From assembly GCF_002201535.1 (NCBI RefSeq), contig NZ_NIWW01000008.1:1-64000 (forward strand): DNA of 64,000 nucleotides, written 5' to 3'. This DNA is from Lacimicrobium sp. SS2-24. GTDB lineage: Bacteria; Pseudomonadota; Gammaproteobacteria; Enterobacterales; Alteromonadaceae. The notes below the pieces were generated by a model. That model did no database searches, was not told where the DNA came from, and saw nothing but the letters and a program-made list of their open reading frames with translations. A program made the position numbers and the translations under genes. Below are positions 9,867 through 18,021 of the stretch, piece after piece; positions within the stretch are counted from its first letter, which is position 1; each line of letters begins with the position of its first letter.

Positions 9867-10646
9867 TTGATCGTCTGGACCGTTGCCAATCAGAAAGGTG
9901 GAGTTGGTAAGACCACCACCACCGTGACACTTGGGGCACTGTTGGCGCTGCAGGGCAAGCGGGTGGTGTTGGTGGACACGGACCCCCATGCCTCCATGAG
10001 CTATTATTTTGGCGTTGATTCAGAGGAACTCTCTACCAGCGTCTATGATGTGTTTATGGCGGGAAAATCGCTGAATCAGGATCTTGTTTTAGATTGTCTT
10101 TGTCCAACCAAGCTTGATTCGCTGTTTCTGCTGCCCGCTACCATGGCACTGGCGACACTGGACAGAAGTATGGGGCATCAGGGTGGCATGGGGCTGATTC
10201 TGCAAAAGGCCTTGCAAGCCATTGACGGTGAATTCGATTATGCGCTGATTGATTGCCCACCTGTTTTAGGGGTGCTGATGGTCAATGCACTGGCGGCCTG
10301 TGAGCGCATATTGGTGCCGGTACAAACAGAATTCCTGGCCTTGAAAGGCCTGGACAGAATGATGCATACGCTGGAGATTATGCGTAAATCCCGAAACAAT
10401 GATTATCAGTATACCATCGTGCCTACTATGTTTGATAAGCGCACCAATGCCGCCATGGAGTCTTACCAGGCCTTGCGCGGAACCTATGGTGACAGCGTGT
10501 GGAGTGGTGTGATCCCGGTTGATACCCGCTTTCGTGATGCCAGTCAGGCACAGAGCCCGCCTCCCGTATTTTGTCCCAAAAGCCGTGGCGTGTATGCCTA
10601 TGCCAGTTTGCTCAAACACCTGCAGTCCACAAGGGGGCAGGCATGA
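9867..10646 (+). CDS. parC: ParA-like ATPase ParC, polar placement of chemotaxis arrays
   Basis: ParC is a ParA/Soj-type ATPase that brings chemoreceptor arrays to the old pole and, with ParP, to the new pole before division in Vibrio. The deviant Walker A motif is NQKGGVGKTTT near the N-terminus, with LVDTDPHASM and DYALIDCPP further on. TTG 9867 is chosen because AAAGGTGAG ends three bases before it and the product then starts at the conserved IVWTVANQKGG. A GTG at 9795 would add 24 residues of non-conserved leader. The 259-residue protein overlaps parP in ATGA. The name rests on context as well as sequence. Confidence 0.88.
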   Translation: MIVWTVANQKGGVGKTTTTVTLGALLALQGKRVVLVDTDPHASMSYYFGVDSEELSTSVYDVFMAGKSLNQDLVLDCLCPTKLDSLFLLPATMALATLDRSMGHQGGMGLILQKALQAIDGEFDYALIDCPPVLGVLMVNALAACERILVPVQTEFLALKGLDRMMHTLEIMRKSRNNDYQYTIVPTMFDKRTNAAMESYQALRGTYGDSVWSGVIPVDTRFRDASQAQSPPPVFCPKSRGVYAYASLLKHLQSTRGQA

Positions 10647-11410
10647 GTAAGGGTCAATTTGCCAATGAAGGGGTGATGGAAGCCTATCTGGATGCCTTGC
10701 TCACGGATGATCCGGTGATCGAGGATGTGCAGAAACAATCTGTGGCGCGATTACTCGAGCAGGCTCAGCATCAGGTGGAAGAAAACCTGAACGTGCCAGA
10801 AAAGCCGGTTGTGGTGCCTCCTGTGGCCCCTCCGGAGCCGGTTGTGGTTCCTGAGACACCGTCGCAACAGGACATTGTCGAAAAAGTTCAACAGAAATCC
10901 GCAGACTTGCCGACAAAAGAAGAGCAGGCCGAGTATCGTCAGGGCAGTTTTCAGGCGCTGTTTTTTAAAGTGGCGGGTCTGACGCTGGCGGTACCGCTGA
11001 CTGAACTCGGCGGGATCCACAAGATGGAGAAGACCAGCGCGCTGATTGGTAAACCCGATTGGTTTACCGGCGTCATGTTACACCGAGACGAAAAACTCAA
11101 TGTTGTGGACACTGCACAATGGGTAATGCCAGAAAAATACGACGAAACACTGGCAGAATCCTTAAATTATCAATATCTTATTATGTTAGGTGACAGTGGT
11201 TGGGGATTATCCTGCGAATCACTGGTGAATACGGTCAAGCTGGAACAGGATGACGTTAGATGGCGTGAACATCACGGTAAGCGTCCCTGGCTGGCTGGCT
11301 TGGTGAAAGAAAAAATGTGTGCCCTTATCAATGCTTCTCAATTGGTGAACATGCTGGAGCAGGGGCTGAACAGTAATGATGAAGACGATGCCCGGGAGCC
11401 AGTCTTATGA
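10643..11410 (+). CDS. parP: CheW-domain polar array tether ParP
   Basis: ParP links ParC to the chemosensory array by binding CheA through a C-terminal CheW-like (AIF) domain. The 255-residue product begins with a short conserved helix (GVMEAYLDALLTDD), then a Pro/Val/Gln-rich linker to about residue 95, then the CheW-like domain (FFKVAGLTLAVPLTELGGI, NVVDTAQWVM). ATG 10643 lies in ATGA overlap with the parC stop and behind AAGGGGGCAG; an upstream in-frame start at 10571 lies inside parC and is rejected. It overlaps cheW by ATGA. Confidence 0.87.
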   Translation: MSKGQFANEGVMEAYLDALLTDDPVIEDVQKQSVARLLEQAQHQVEENLNVPEKPVVVPPVAPPEPVVVPETPSQQDIVEKVQQKSADLPTKEEQAEYRQGSFQALFFKVAGLTLAVPLTELGGIHKMEKTSALIGKPDWFTGVMLHRDEKLNVVDTAQWVMPEKYDETLAESLNYQYLIMLGDSGWGLSCESLVNTVKLEQDDVRWREHHGKRPWLAGLVKEKMCALINASQLVNMLEQGLNSNDEDDAREPVL

Positions 11411-11898
11411 GTGACGACAGAACCAGCAGCAATGTTGCAACAGACGCAGACGAAGTCCTGCAGTGGGTGACCTTCAAGCTCGGCGAAGAAACCTACGGTA
11501 TAAATGTAATGCAGGTTCAGGAAGTACTGCGCTATTCCGAGATCGCCCCGGTGCCAGGTGCCCCGGATTATGTGCTAGGGATTATTAACCTGCGCGGTAA
11601 TGTGGTGACCGTGATTGATACCCGCTCTCGTTTTGGTCTGGAAACCAACGAAGTCACGGATAACTCGCGTATTGTGATCATTGAGTCTGAGCAGCAGGTG
11701 GTCGGTATTCTGGTCGACAGCGTTGCTGAAGTGGTCTATCTGAAATCCTCCGAGATCGACAGCGCACCTAATGTGGGCACAGAAGAGAGCGCCAAGTTCA
11801 TCCAGGGTGTCTGTAACCGGGAGGGACAGCTGTTGATTCTGGTGGATCTGAACAAGCTACTGACCGATGAAGAATGGGATGAAATCACCAGTTTGTAA
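11407..11898 (+). CDS. cheW: Chemotaxis coupling protein CheW
   Basis: CheW couples chemoreceptors to CheA in the array. The 163-residue product is a single CheW domain, with VTFKLGEETYGINVMQVQEVL near the start, then PDYVLGIINLRGNVVTVID and the C-terminal GQLLILVDLNKLL. It starts in ATGA overlap with parP. A separate ParP CheW-like domain immediately upstream makes two related but distinct array proteins in tandem, as in Vibrio. Confidence 0.97.
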   Translation: MSDDRTSSNVATDADEVLQWVTFKLGEETYGINVMQVQEVLRYSEIAPVPGAPDYVLGIINLRGNVVTVIDTRSRFGLETNEVTDNSRIVIIESEQQVVGILVDSVAEVVYLKSSEIDSAPNVGTEESAKFIQGVCNREGQLLILVDLNKLLTDEEWDEITSL

Positions 11899-11915
11899 GC
11901 TGTATGATTCGATGG

Positions 11916-11933
11916 TGCCCGGGGTACCGGGCA
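11916..11933 (+). terminator. GC-rich hairpin after cheW, possible terminator
   Basis: TGCCCGG (11916-11922), a four-base loop and CCGGGCA (11927-11933) form a 7-bp perfect stem 17 bases after the cheW stop. There is no following T tract, so an intrinsic terminator is uncertain; it may only stabilise the upstream message. Confidence 0.35.
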
Positions 11934-12036
11934 TCGCGCTGCTTCTGGCAGATGATTGGCCAGTCGAGTTGACCCTTAGTAACGATCACAAAGCCTCTTT
12001 CCTTTTCTCCACTGAGACCTTTTTCGCGGAACCTCT

Positions 12037-12435
12037 ATGACCCTGATTGAAGCCTTGTTGTTTGGTTTTTTGATCGTGTTAGCTGCTGGGGTGGTGCGGT
12101 TATTTCGCCAACAACAGACCCAGCAAGGCAATGTCGTTCAGTGCACAGAACAGCTTTCAGAGCTAAACCGACAGCTGACCTTACTTACAGAGTCCATGCA
12201 TGAACTGCGCAGCGGCAGTATTGGTGTCGGCAAAAAGGTTAAGGGGCTGGAAGCACAACTTCGCCAGCTACAGGAAAAGCAGCAGCAACTGGAAGAGATG
12301 GAGCCTGAGAGCAAACTCTACTCCGGGGCAGTGAAACTGCTTCAGCAAGGCGCCAGCGTCGAAGAGGTCATGCAGGAGTGCGAATTACCGCGCGCCGAAG
12401 CGGAGTTGTTGTTTAGTCTTCACGGAAAGGGATAG
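12037..12435 (+). CDS. DUF2802 membrane-anchored protein
   Basis: A 132-residue protein with one N-terminal membrane segment (ALLFGFLIVLAAGVV), a Gln-rich coiled coil at about residues 25-90 and a short helical C-terminus (GASVEEVMQECELPRAEAELLFSLH) that resembles a small helix-turn-helix. DUF2802 genes commonly follow cheW in Vibrio and Alteromonas relatives; their function is not established. The conserved place suggests a role linked to motility or the polar array, which is inference. The ribosome site is weak. Confidence 0.8.
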   Translation: MTLIEALLFGFLIVLAAGVVRLFRQQQTQQGNVVQCTEQLSELNRQLTLLTESMHELRSGSIGVGKKVKGLEAQLRQLQEKQQQLEEMEPESKLYSGAVKLLQQGASVEEVMQECELPRAEAELLFSLHGKG

Positions 12436-12516
12436 CACGCCGTTATCAGCTTTCAGCGGTCAGTTACCAGAGGTTAGTCTTCCCATTCTCCGCGGTAAAT
12501 TTACTATCATCAAAGA

Positions 12517-12916
12517 GCGCTGGATGCCCGACAACCACGTTCGGGCATGACCAAGGTAGGAGTTTTTTTAAATCCAGACACACCGTCATTCCCCCGTAGG
12601 CGGGAATCCAGTGCCTTTTGGTAAGGCTTGACTGTCAGCTTAAGGTCACTGGATGCCCGACAACCACGTTCGGGCATGACCAAGGTAGGTGCTTTTTTAA
12701 ATCCAGACACACCGTCATTCCCGCGCAGGCGGGAATCCAGTGCCTTTTAGCACTAGAGCCCAACAGGCGCTGGATGCCCGATAACCGCATTCGGGCATGA
12801 CGGTTGATTGCGATTGTTTTCTCTTTTATGTCATTCCCGCGCAGGCGGGAATCCAGTGCCTTTTAGCACTAGAGCCCAACAGGCGATGGATGCCCGATAA
12901 CTACACTCGGGCGTGA
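12517..12916. repeat. Alternating array of two palindromic REP-like repeats
   Basis: Two short palindromic units alternate a-b-a-b-a-b-a. Unit a has the stem TGCCCGA/TCGGGCA around a short loop, at 12517-12550, 12647-12679, 12767-12804 and a degenerate copy at 12881-12916. Unit b has the stem ATTCCCGC-GCAG-GCGGGAAT followed by CCAGTGCC, at 12584-12617 (one stem mismatch), 12714-12747 and 12829-12864. Parts of the spacers are copied too. The same family recurs at 63557-64000. Short open frames across it are by-products. Such repeats are usually mobilised in trans by REP-associated (RAYT) transposases; none is in the window. Confidence 0.9.
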
Positions 12917-13059
12917 TAGAACGTCTTCCTGCCCCTTGGATGCGGCGAAGCAGAATCCGGGGAAAATGTGGGGGTGTAAGATCCTAAACGCGCAATCTGC
13001 AGTGCTCTTTGAAGGCTACCTACTCCTCACTACAATCACAAATGCACACATAAACGGGA
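12917..13059. other. Gene-free stretch with an imperfect hairpin and a partial JUMPstart-like word
   Basis: This completes the 714-base gap between the DUF2802 gene and the OPX gene. An imperfect hairpin at 12932-12962 pairs CCCCTTGGAT with AATCCGGGG. At 13000-13008 is CAGTGCTCT, identical to the first nine bases of the JUMPstart element found before many polysaccharide operons, but the rest of that element and the ops core GGCGGTAG are not seen. Confidence 0.4.
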
Positions 13060-13087
13060 TTGTTAGTCTTGGGCATCTTCCTATAGA
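13060..13087 (+). promoter_or_regulatory. Sigma-70 promoter of the OPX gene
   Basis: TTGTTA at 13060-13065 and TATAGA at 13082-13087 are separated by 16 bases. Each differs from consensus at two or fewer key positions. Transcription would begin near 13094, at the left arm of a nested inverted repeat. Confidence 0.55.
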
Positions 13088-13093
13088 ATAGCG

Positions 13094-13130
13094 CGGTTAA
13101 CATACCAAATGGTATAAAGCCCATTAACCG
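13094..13130. promoter_or_regulatory. Nested inverted repeat in the OPX leader
   Basis: The outer arms CGGTTAA (13094-13100) and TTAACCG (13124-13130) are perfect complements. Inside lies ATACCA-AA-TGGTAT (13102-13115). The structure overlaps the predicted transcription start, 20-56 bases before the ATG. It may be an operator or an RNA leader hairpin; the sequence cannot tell which. Confidence 0.5.
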
Positions 13131-13149
13131 AAGTTGGACTGACGAGAGA

Positions 13150-15891
13150 ATGAGAGCTATACGGACAGCAAGCCTGATTTTATTTTCCCTGTTACTGATG
13201 TCTTTTTTTACCAGTGCACAGACGCTGACTCAGGCACAGATGAATCAACTGAAAAATATGTCAGCGCAGGAGCGGCAGCGACTCGCCCAACAGATGGGGA
13301 TCGATGTATCCTCCCTGCAGGGTATGGGCCTTGGGCAAAGTCAATCTGGTGTTGGTAACATGAAGCCGGACGCTCAAAGCAGAATCTATCCTCGTGGTAC
13401 CCAATTTGATGAGTTCGGTAACCCTCTGGACCCGCATGAGAGGGAGCAGCAGGAGATGCTCGAAGACGAGGAAGATGATGAACTCAAACTGTATGGCTCC
13501 CAACTGTTTGCCAATGCGCCTTCGACATTCTCGCCTGTAGCCGATACTCCGGTTCCCGCCAATTATATTATTGGACCAAGTGACGAACTGGTGCTGCAGC
13601 TCTATGGCAAAGAGAACCAGGAATACCGACTGGCGGTGACCCGCGAAGGCACCATCGTGATTCCGAAACTAGGACCGGTAACTTTAGCCGGTAAAAGCTT
13701 CTCGGAAGCCAAGTCTTATCTGGCTGAACTGATTAAACGGCAGATTATCGGCGTTGAAGTCAGCGTGTCCATGGGTGAGCTGCGTACGATGCGGGTATTT
13801 GTTATGGGTGAAGCCCACAAACCCGGGGCTTACAATGTCAGTTCACTATCCACCATGACCCATGCGTTGTTTGTCAGTGGTGGCGTGACCGAGATTGCCT
13901 CCCTTCGGAATATCCAGTTAAAACGCGGCGGCAAGCTGGTGCAAACCCTGGACCTTTATGACCTGCTCAATGCAGGCGATGCATCAAAAGATGCCTTGTT
14001 GCAATCCGGTGATGTGGTCTTTATTCCAGCTGTAGAAAAAACCGTTATTGTTGATGGGCAGGTACGACGCCCGGCTATTTACGAGCTTAAGCATGAAGAG
14101 ACCCTCAGTGAGGTCATCAAACTTGCCGGAGGTAAGTTGCCGGAGGGCTATGACCGTGGCATTGGCGTTAAGCGATTCACTGACGGTGTGCAGATGCAGC
14201 TGACGGTCGATCTTACCCGGGAAGATATTAGAGTACAGAACGGCGATGAGGTGCGTATTGCCAGGGTCGCACCTCAGGTTACGAATGCCGTGACCCTGAT
14301 TGGTGCCGTTGCACGACCGGGTAATTACCAGTGGCATGAAGATCTGCGTATTTCAGACCTGTTAGGAAACCGTAAAGAAAGTCTGCTGGAAACTGCTGAT
14401 ACCAGTTATGTTCTGATCCTCAGAGATCAGGATCAGTCAGGTGAACTTGATGTGTTGCAAACGGATTTAGCAGAGCTCAGTCTGCCGGAAAGAGACTTGC
14501 TATTGGCGCCGAATGATAAGGTGCTGGTGTTTTCGCGTATAGAAAGTGAAAGTATGGGGGATATCAAGCTTGAAGACTTAGCTTTTACCGACACCGAGCT
14601 GGATGAAAAAGAGAAAGAAAAATGGCAACAACGCATTGAAGAGAAGTTGTTCTGGCAACAGATTGGTTTGCGCGAAGGCGATGAAGAGCAAGGATCCTTT
14701 GATAATGAAATGGATTTACTCTCACAGCAGTCTTTGATCGAACTGACCGAGGCAGAACGGGAAAATATTCTTGAGTATAAGGATGCAACCTATTTTTCCC
14801 GTAAACGTATGCTGACTCCCGTAATTGCCAAACTGCGTGAGCAGGCAAGGCTAGGCCAACCCCTAAAATTGGTGGAAATTGTTGGCGAAGTCAAAGTGCC
14901 GGGAGTGTATCCCCTTGCTGAAGATGCCAAAGTACTGGATTTGATTAAAGCGGCTGGTGGCCTGACTGAATCCTCATACGGCTATAACTCAGAAATTACC
15001 CGAACGGTGATTAACGACAAAGGCGTGGCTGAAATTACCCACGTAAACTTCAGCCCTAAGTCACTGATAGAAGGGGATTCTACCACCAATGTATCACTGG
15101 AAAGTAAAGACAGAGTCAACATTTTCACTATCCCTTCCTGGCAGGAAGATCTTCGTGTAACCATTCAGGGCGAAGTGGAGTTTCCCGGCGAATACACTAT
15201 CCGCCGGGGCGAAAACTTATCAGATTTGTTAAGGCGAGCGGGGGGACTGACCGAATATGGCGATCCCCAGGCGGCTGTGTTTACGCGTGAAGACTTAAAG
15301 GAACAAGAACGTAAAAATCTGGTCAGACTAGCGGAAGAGTTGCGTAAACAAATTGCATCCCAGAGCTTGCGTAAACAAAGCGGTGCGGGATCTATTGTCA
15401 GCTACAGTGAGGCGAAAGAGCTTCTCAGAGATTTGACCAGAGTACAGCCAGTGGGACGTTTGGTTATCGATCTTGCTGCGATCGCAGAAGGCCGTTCTCA
15501 GCGAGATGTTGAGCTGGAAGATGGTGACGTACTGTACATTCCGGGACGCAGCCAGTCTGTCAATGTTATTGGCGAGGTGTATGTGCCTACTTCTCACTTA
15601 TACACTGCAGATGCGAGCTTCGAGGATTATATTACCCGCAGTGGAGGGTATAAGAGTCTCGCTGATGAGGACCGAGCTTATATCATCCGTGCGGATGGCT
15701 CGGTGAGTGTGCCCAATCGTGACGGTGGATTCTGGTTTAGCTCAGATGCTTCGAACGAGGGTATAAGACCCGGTGATACTATAGTGGTGCCGTTTGATTC
15801 AGAACATGTCGATAACACAACGCTGTGGACTAATGCCACGCAGATTATCTATCAACTGGCAGTAGCTGTTGCAGCCATTGGTAGCTTGTAA
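13150..15891 (+). CDS. Large outer-membrane polysaccharide export protein (OPX, SLBB repeats)
   Basis: This is a Wza-superfamily protein that would let capsule, O-antigen or exopolysaccharide cross the outer membrane. At 913 residues it is about twice as long as Wza and resembles the OtnA/WbfF type of Vibrio. It has an N-terminal signal peptide (LILFSLLLMSFFTSAQ) without a lipobox cysteine, an acidic Gln-rich stretch, a Poly_export domain from about residue 135 (NYIIGPSDELVLQLYG) and about six SLBB-like repeats, recognisable by G-x-V-x-x-P-G-x-Y. A hydrophobic C-terminus (IIYQLAVAVAAIGSL) could be the membrane helix. It stands alone, 70 bases before the type II secretion-like cluster. Confidence 0.92.
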   Translation: MRAIRTASLILFSLLLMSFFTSAQTLTQAQMNQLKNMSAQERQRLAQQMGIDVSSLQGMGLGQSQSGVGNMKPDAQSRIYPRGTQFDEFGNPLDPHEREQQEMLEDEEDDELKLYGSQLFANAPSTFSPVADTPVPANYIIGPSDELVLQLYGKENQEYRLAVTREGTIVIPKLGPVTLAGKSFSEAKSYLAELIKRQIIGVEVSVSMGELRTMRVFVMGEAHKPGAYNVSSLSTMTHALFVSGGVTEIASLRNIQLKRGGKLVQTLDLYDLLNAGDASKDALLQSGDVVFIPAVEKTVIVDGQVRRPAIYELKHEETLSEVIKLAGGKLPEGYDRGIGVKRFTDGVQMQLTVDLTREDIRVQNGDEVRIARVAPQVTNAVTLIGAVARPGNYQWHEDLRISDLLGNRKESLLETADTSYVLILRDQDQSGELDVLQTDLAELSLPERDLLLAPNDKVLVFSRIESESMGDIKLEDLAFTDTELDEKEKEKWQQRIEEKLFWQQIGLREGDEEQGSFDNEMDLLSQQSLIELTEAERENILEYKDATYFSRKRMLTPVIAKLREQARLGQPLKLVEIVGEVKVPGVYPLAEDAKVLDLIKAAGGLTESSYGYNSEITRTVINDKGVAEITHVNFSPKSLIEGDSTTNVSLESKDRVNIFTIPSWQEDLRVTIQGEVEFPGEYTIRRGENLSDLLRRAGGLTEYGDPQAAVFTREDLKEQERKNLVRLAEELRKQIASQSLRKQSGAGSIVSYSEAKELLRDLTRVQPVGRLVIDLAAIAEGRSQRDVELEDGDVLYIPGRSQSVNVIGEVYVPTSHLYTADASFEDYITRSGGYKSLADEDRAYIIRADGSVSVPNRDGGFWFSSDASNEGIRPGDTIVVPFDSEHVDNTTLWTNATQIIYQLAVAVAAIGSL

Positions 15892-15961
15892 GTCAATGGT
15901 CTCTGAAAGGTTTGGCTTTAGCACGATATTAATTGGAACGGAATAAAGCAGAGGTATTTAA

Positions 15962-16366
15962 ATGCAAAAGAGAAGGGTTTCAGGTTTCACGCTCGTTGAA
16001 CTGTTGATTGTGATTGTCATCATAGGGTTGCTCGGATCTTTAGTTGCTCCCGAAATGTTCTCGAAAGTGGGTTCTTCTAAACAAAGTACGGCAAAAGCAC
16101 AAATGCAGATGTTTGAAACATCCCTGGATACCTATTATCTGGATGTGGGAACTTACCCACAGTCGCTCAACGAGTTATGGCGCTCAGATAAAGACGGATG
16201 GGATGGTCCTTATGTTCGTAAAGAACTGCCAAATGATCCCTGGGGTAACGCATACCAATTAGAGGTGCCAGGGCCCAATGGTATGCAGTATCGTATTCGC
16301 TCACTGGGTAGAGATGGACAACCTGGTGGCGAGGGTGAAGATGCAGATATAGAAGTAGGTCGATGA
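15962..16366 (+). CDS. gspG: Major pseudopilin, GspG-like
   Basis: The main subunit of a type II secretion pseudopilus. The prepilin signal is short and basic (MQKRRVSG), cut before FTLVELLIVIVIIGLLGSLV with the conserved Glu at +5. The C-terminal half has the GspG hallmarks WGNAYQ and a Gly/Asp-rich calcium-site region. The 134-residue length is typical. Its GAGGT ribosome site is seven bases before ATG. It leads an eleven-gene run in which nearly every neighbour overlaps, and overlaps gspE by ATGA. Confidence 0.92.
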   Translation: MQKRRVSGFTLVELLIVIVIIGLLGSLVAPEMFSKVGSSKQSTAKAQMQMFETSLDTYYLDVGTYPQSLNELWRSDKDGWDGPYVRKELPNDPWGNAYQLEVPGPNGMQYRIRSLGRDGQPGGEGEDADIEVGR

Positions 16367-18021
16367 GCATAGAATCGCTATTGAATACCGAATTCAGTGT
16401 ATCGCAGGTAGATATAGATAAAGCGAAAGCTTACCAAAAGAAGTTTGGTGGTCGCCTCGAGAAGTTGTTAGTAAACATAGGCAGCTTGGCGGAGGAGCAA
16501 TTAGTTGATGTTTATGCCAGCCTACTGTCTTTGCCTAAGTTATCTCAGGATGAACTGGAACAGGTTGAATTTGATTTTGAAAGTGAGAATATCGACCTTG
16601 AGCTGTTAATGAGAGCTAACTGGGTCCCCATTGGCGAAAAAGGAAATACCTGGCACTTTGTTACTGACGATCCTCTAGCCTGGGAACCAAATCAACAGTT
16701 GGTTCGCAAAAGCATCAACTTTGAGCTTAGTCTAGCGAGCAAAGCCGATATTGATAGATTGCTGAGTGAGTTCAGGGCCTCTGCTCAAACCCGGGAACAA
16801 CAAGAGTCAGTACTATCAGAGTTCGAAGAAGACAAGTTACGAGAATTAGCGACAGAAGCACCCACTGTTAATTTATTGAACAGCTTAATAGCAAAGGCTG
16901 TCCGTGTTGGAGCTTCTGATATGCATTTAGAGCCCGTAGAAGGCCGTTATCAAGTTCGTTACCGTGTTGATGGTGTGTTAAAAAAAGAAGAACACCTGCC
17001 AGTGTCTTTGCAGTTGGCTGTAATATCGCGCATTAAAATTTTATCAAACATGGATATTGCTGAGAAGCGACGCCCCCAGGATGGTAAAATAGAAACCCGA
17101 ATCTCAAATACAGAGCTCGATATTCGAGTGTCATGCTTGCCTTTAGCTAAAGGCGAAAGTGTAGTCATGCGTTTTTTGCGCAAAGACGCTATTCGATACG
17201 ACATAGATACCTTAGGTATTGCACCTGATATCAGAAAACACATAGAAAAAGACTTGCGCACAACTGCGGGAGTTATTCTGCTAACGGGGCCAACTGGTAG
17301 CGGTAAAACTACGAGTTTGTATACGTTTCTTAATGAACTAAATAATGATGCTGTAAAAATCATCACTCTCGAAGATCCTGTTGAGTATCAATTAGAGGGC
17401 GTCAATCAGGTCCAGGTTAAGCCGGAAATTGGCTTTGATTTTGCAGCAGGTCTGCGCAGCATCGTAAGACAAGACCCCGATATTATTATGTTGGGTGAGA
17501 TTCGTGATAAGGAAACGGCTCAGATAGCTATGCAGTCTGCACTGACTGGGCACCTTGTCTTTAGTACTGTGCATACCAATGACGCACCTAGTGCCTATAC
17601 TCGATTGATTGATTTGGGGGTGGAGGAGTTTTTGCTTAACGCTGCAATCGTTTCTGTTATAGCTCAACGTCTTGTTCGAAAGTTATGTACTGAATGTTCT
17701 GAGCCTGTGGTAGATGCTGAAGCAACTATAAGGCGTTACCAGCTAGATAAACTGGCAAGCACTCTAGAGCAAAAGCCTCAATTAAAAGAAGCCCAAGGAT
17801 GCAGTGCCTGCGGCCACACTGGCTATAAAGGGCGCTTAGCCATACTCGAATATTTGCGCTGCGATGATGATATTCGGGCTTTGCATAAGAATGAGTATTT
17901 TATTCCTGAAGCCAGAAAACTCAACCGAGAGAAAGGTGGGCGTGTATTGCTTGAAGATGGCATGTTAAAAGCTCTCAAGGGAGAAACTACTATTGCGGAA
18001 GTGCTGAGGGTTTGTGCTTGA
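16363..18021 (+). CDS. gspE: Type II secretion ATPase, GspE-like
   Basis: Cytoplasmic hexameric ATPase powering pseudopilus assembly. An N-terminal domain (about 1-150) precedes the ATPase core with Walker A GPTGSGKTT at 309-317, the Asp box around ITLEDPVEYQL, Walker B IIMLGEIRD and the His box HLVFSTVHTNDAPSA. A zinc-binding tetracysteine is present: C445, C448, C480 and C483. At 552 residues it is a normal length for GspE/PilB. Its stop overlaps the next start in TGATG. Confidence 0.95.
   Translation: MSIESLLNTEFSVSQVDIDKAKAYQKKFGGRLEKLLVNIGSLAEEQLVDVYASLLSLPKLSQDELEQVEFDFESENIDLELLMRANWVPIGEKGNTWHFVTDDPLAWEPNQQLVRKSINFELSLASKADIDRLLSEFRASAQTREQQESVLSEFEEDKLRELATEAPTVNLLNSLIAKAVRVGASDMHLEPVEGRYQVRYRVDGVLKKEEHLPVSLQLAVISRIKILSNMDIAEKRRPQDGKIETRISNTELDIRVSCLPLAKGESVVMRFLRKDAIRYDIDTLGIAPDIRKHIEKDLRTTAGVILLTGPTGSGKTTSLYTFLNELNNDAVKIITLEDPVEYQLEGVNQVQVKPEIGFDFAAGLRSIVRQDPDIIMLGEIRDKETAQIAMQSALTGHLVFSTVHTNDAPSAYTRLIDLGVEEFLLNAAIVSVIAQRLVRKLCTECSEPVVDAEATIRRYQLDKLASTLEQKPQLKEAQGCSACGHTGYKGRLAILEYLRCDDDIRALHKNEYFIPEARKLNREKGGRVLLEDGMLKALKGETTIAEVLRVCA

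Noticed and set aside
12510-12800. Short open frames on both strands across the repeats
   Set aside because: They translate the palindromes themselves, are repeated in sequence, and have no ribosome site.
12510-12916. Repeat-spacer pattern like a CRISPR array
   Set aside because: Two different palindromic units alternate, spacers are partly duplicated and of unequal length, and no cas genes are nearby; it is a REP-like array.
13000-13008. JUMPstart/ops element before the OPX gene
   Set aside because: Only CAGTGCTCT matches; the rest of JUMPstart and the GGCGGTAG core needed for RfaH are missing.
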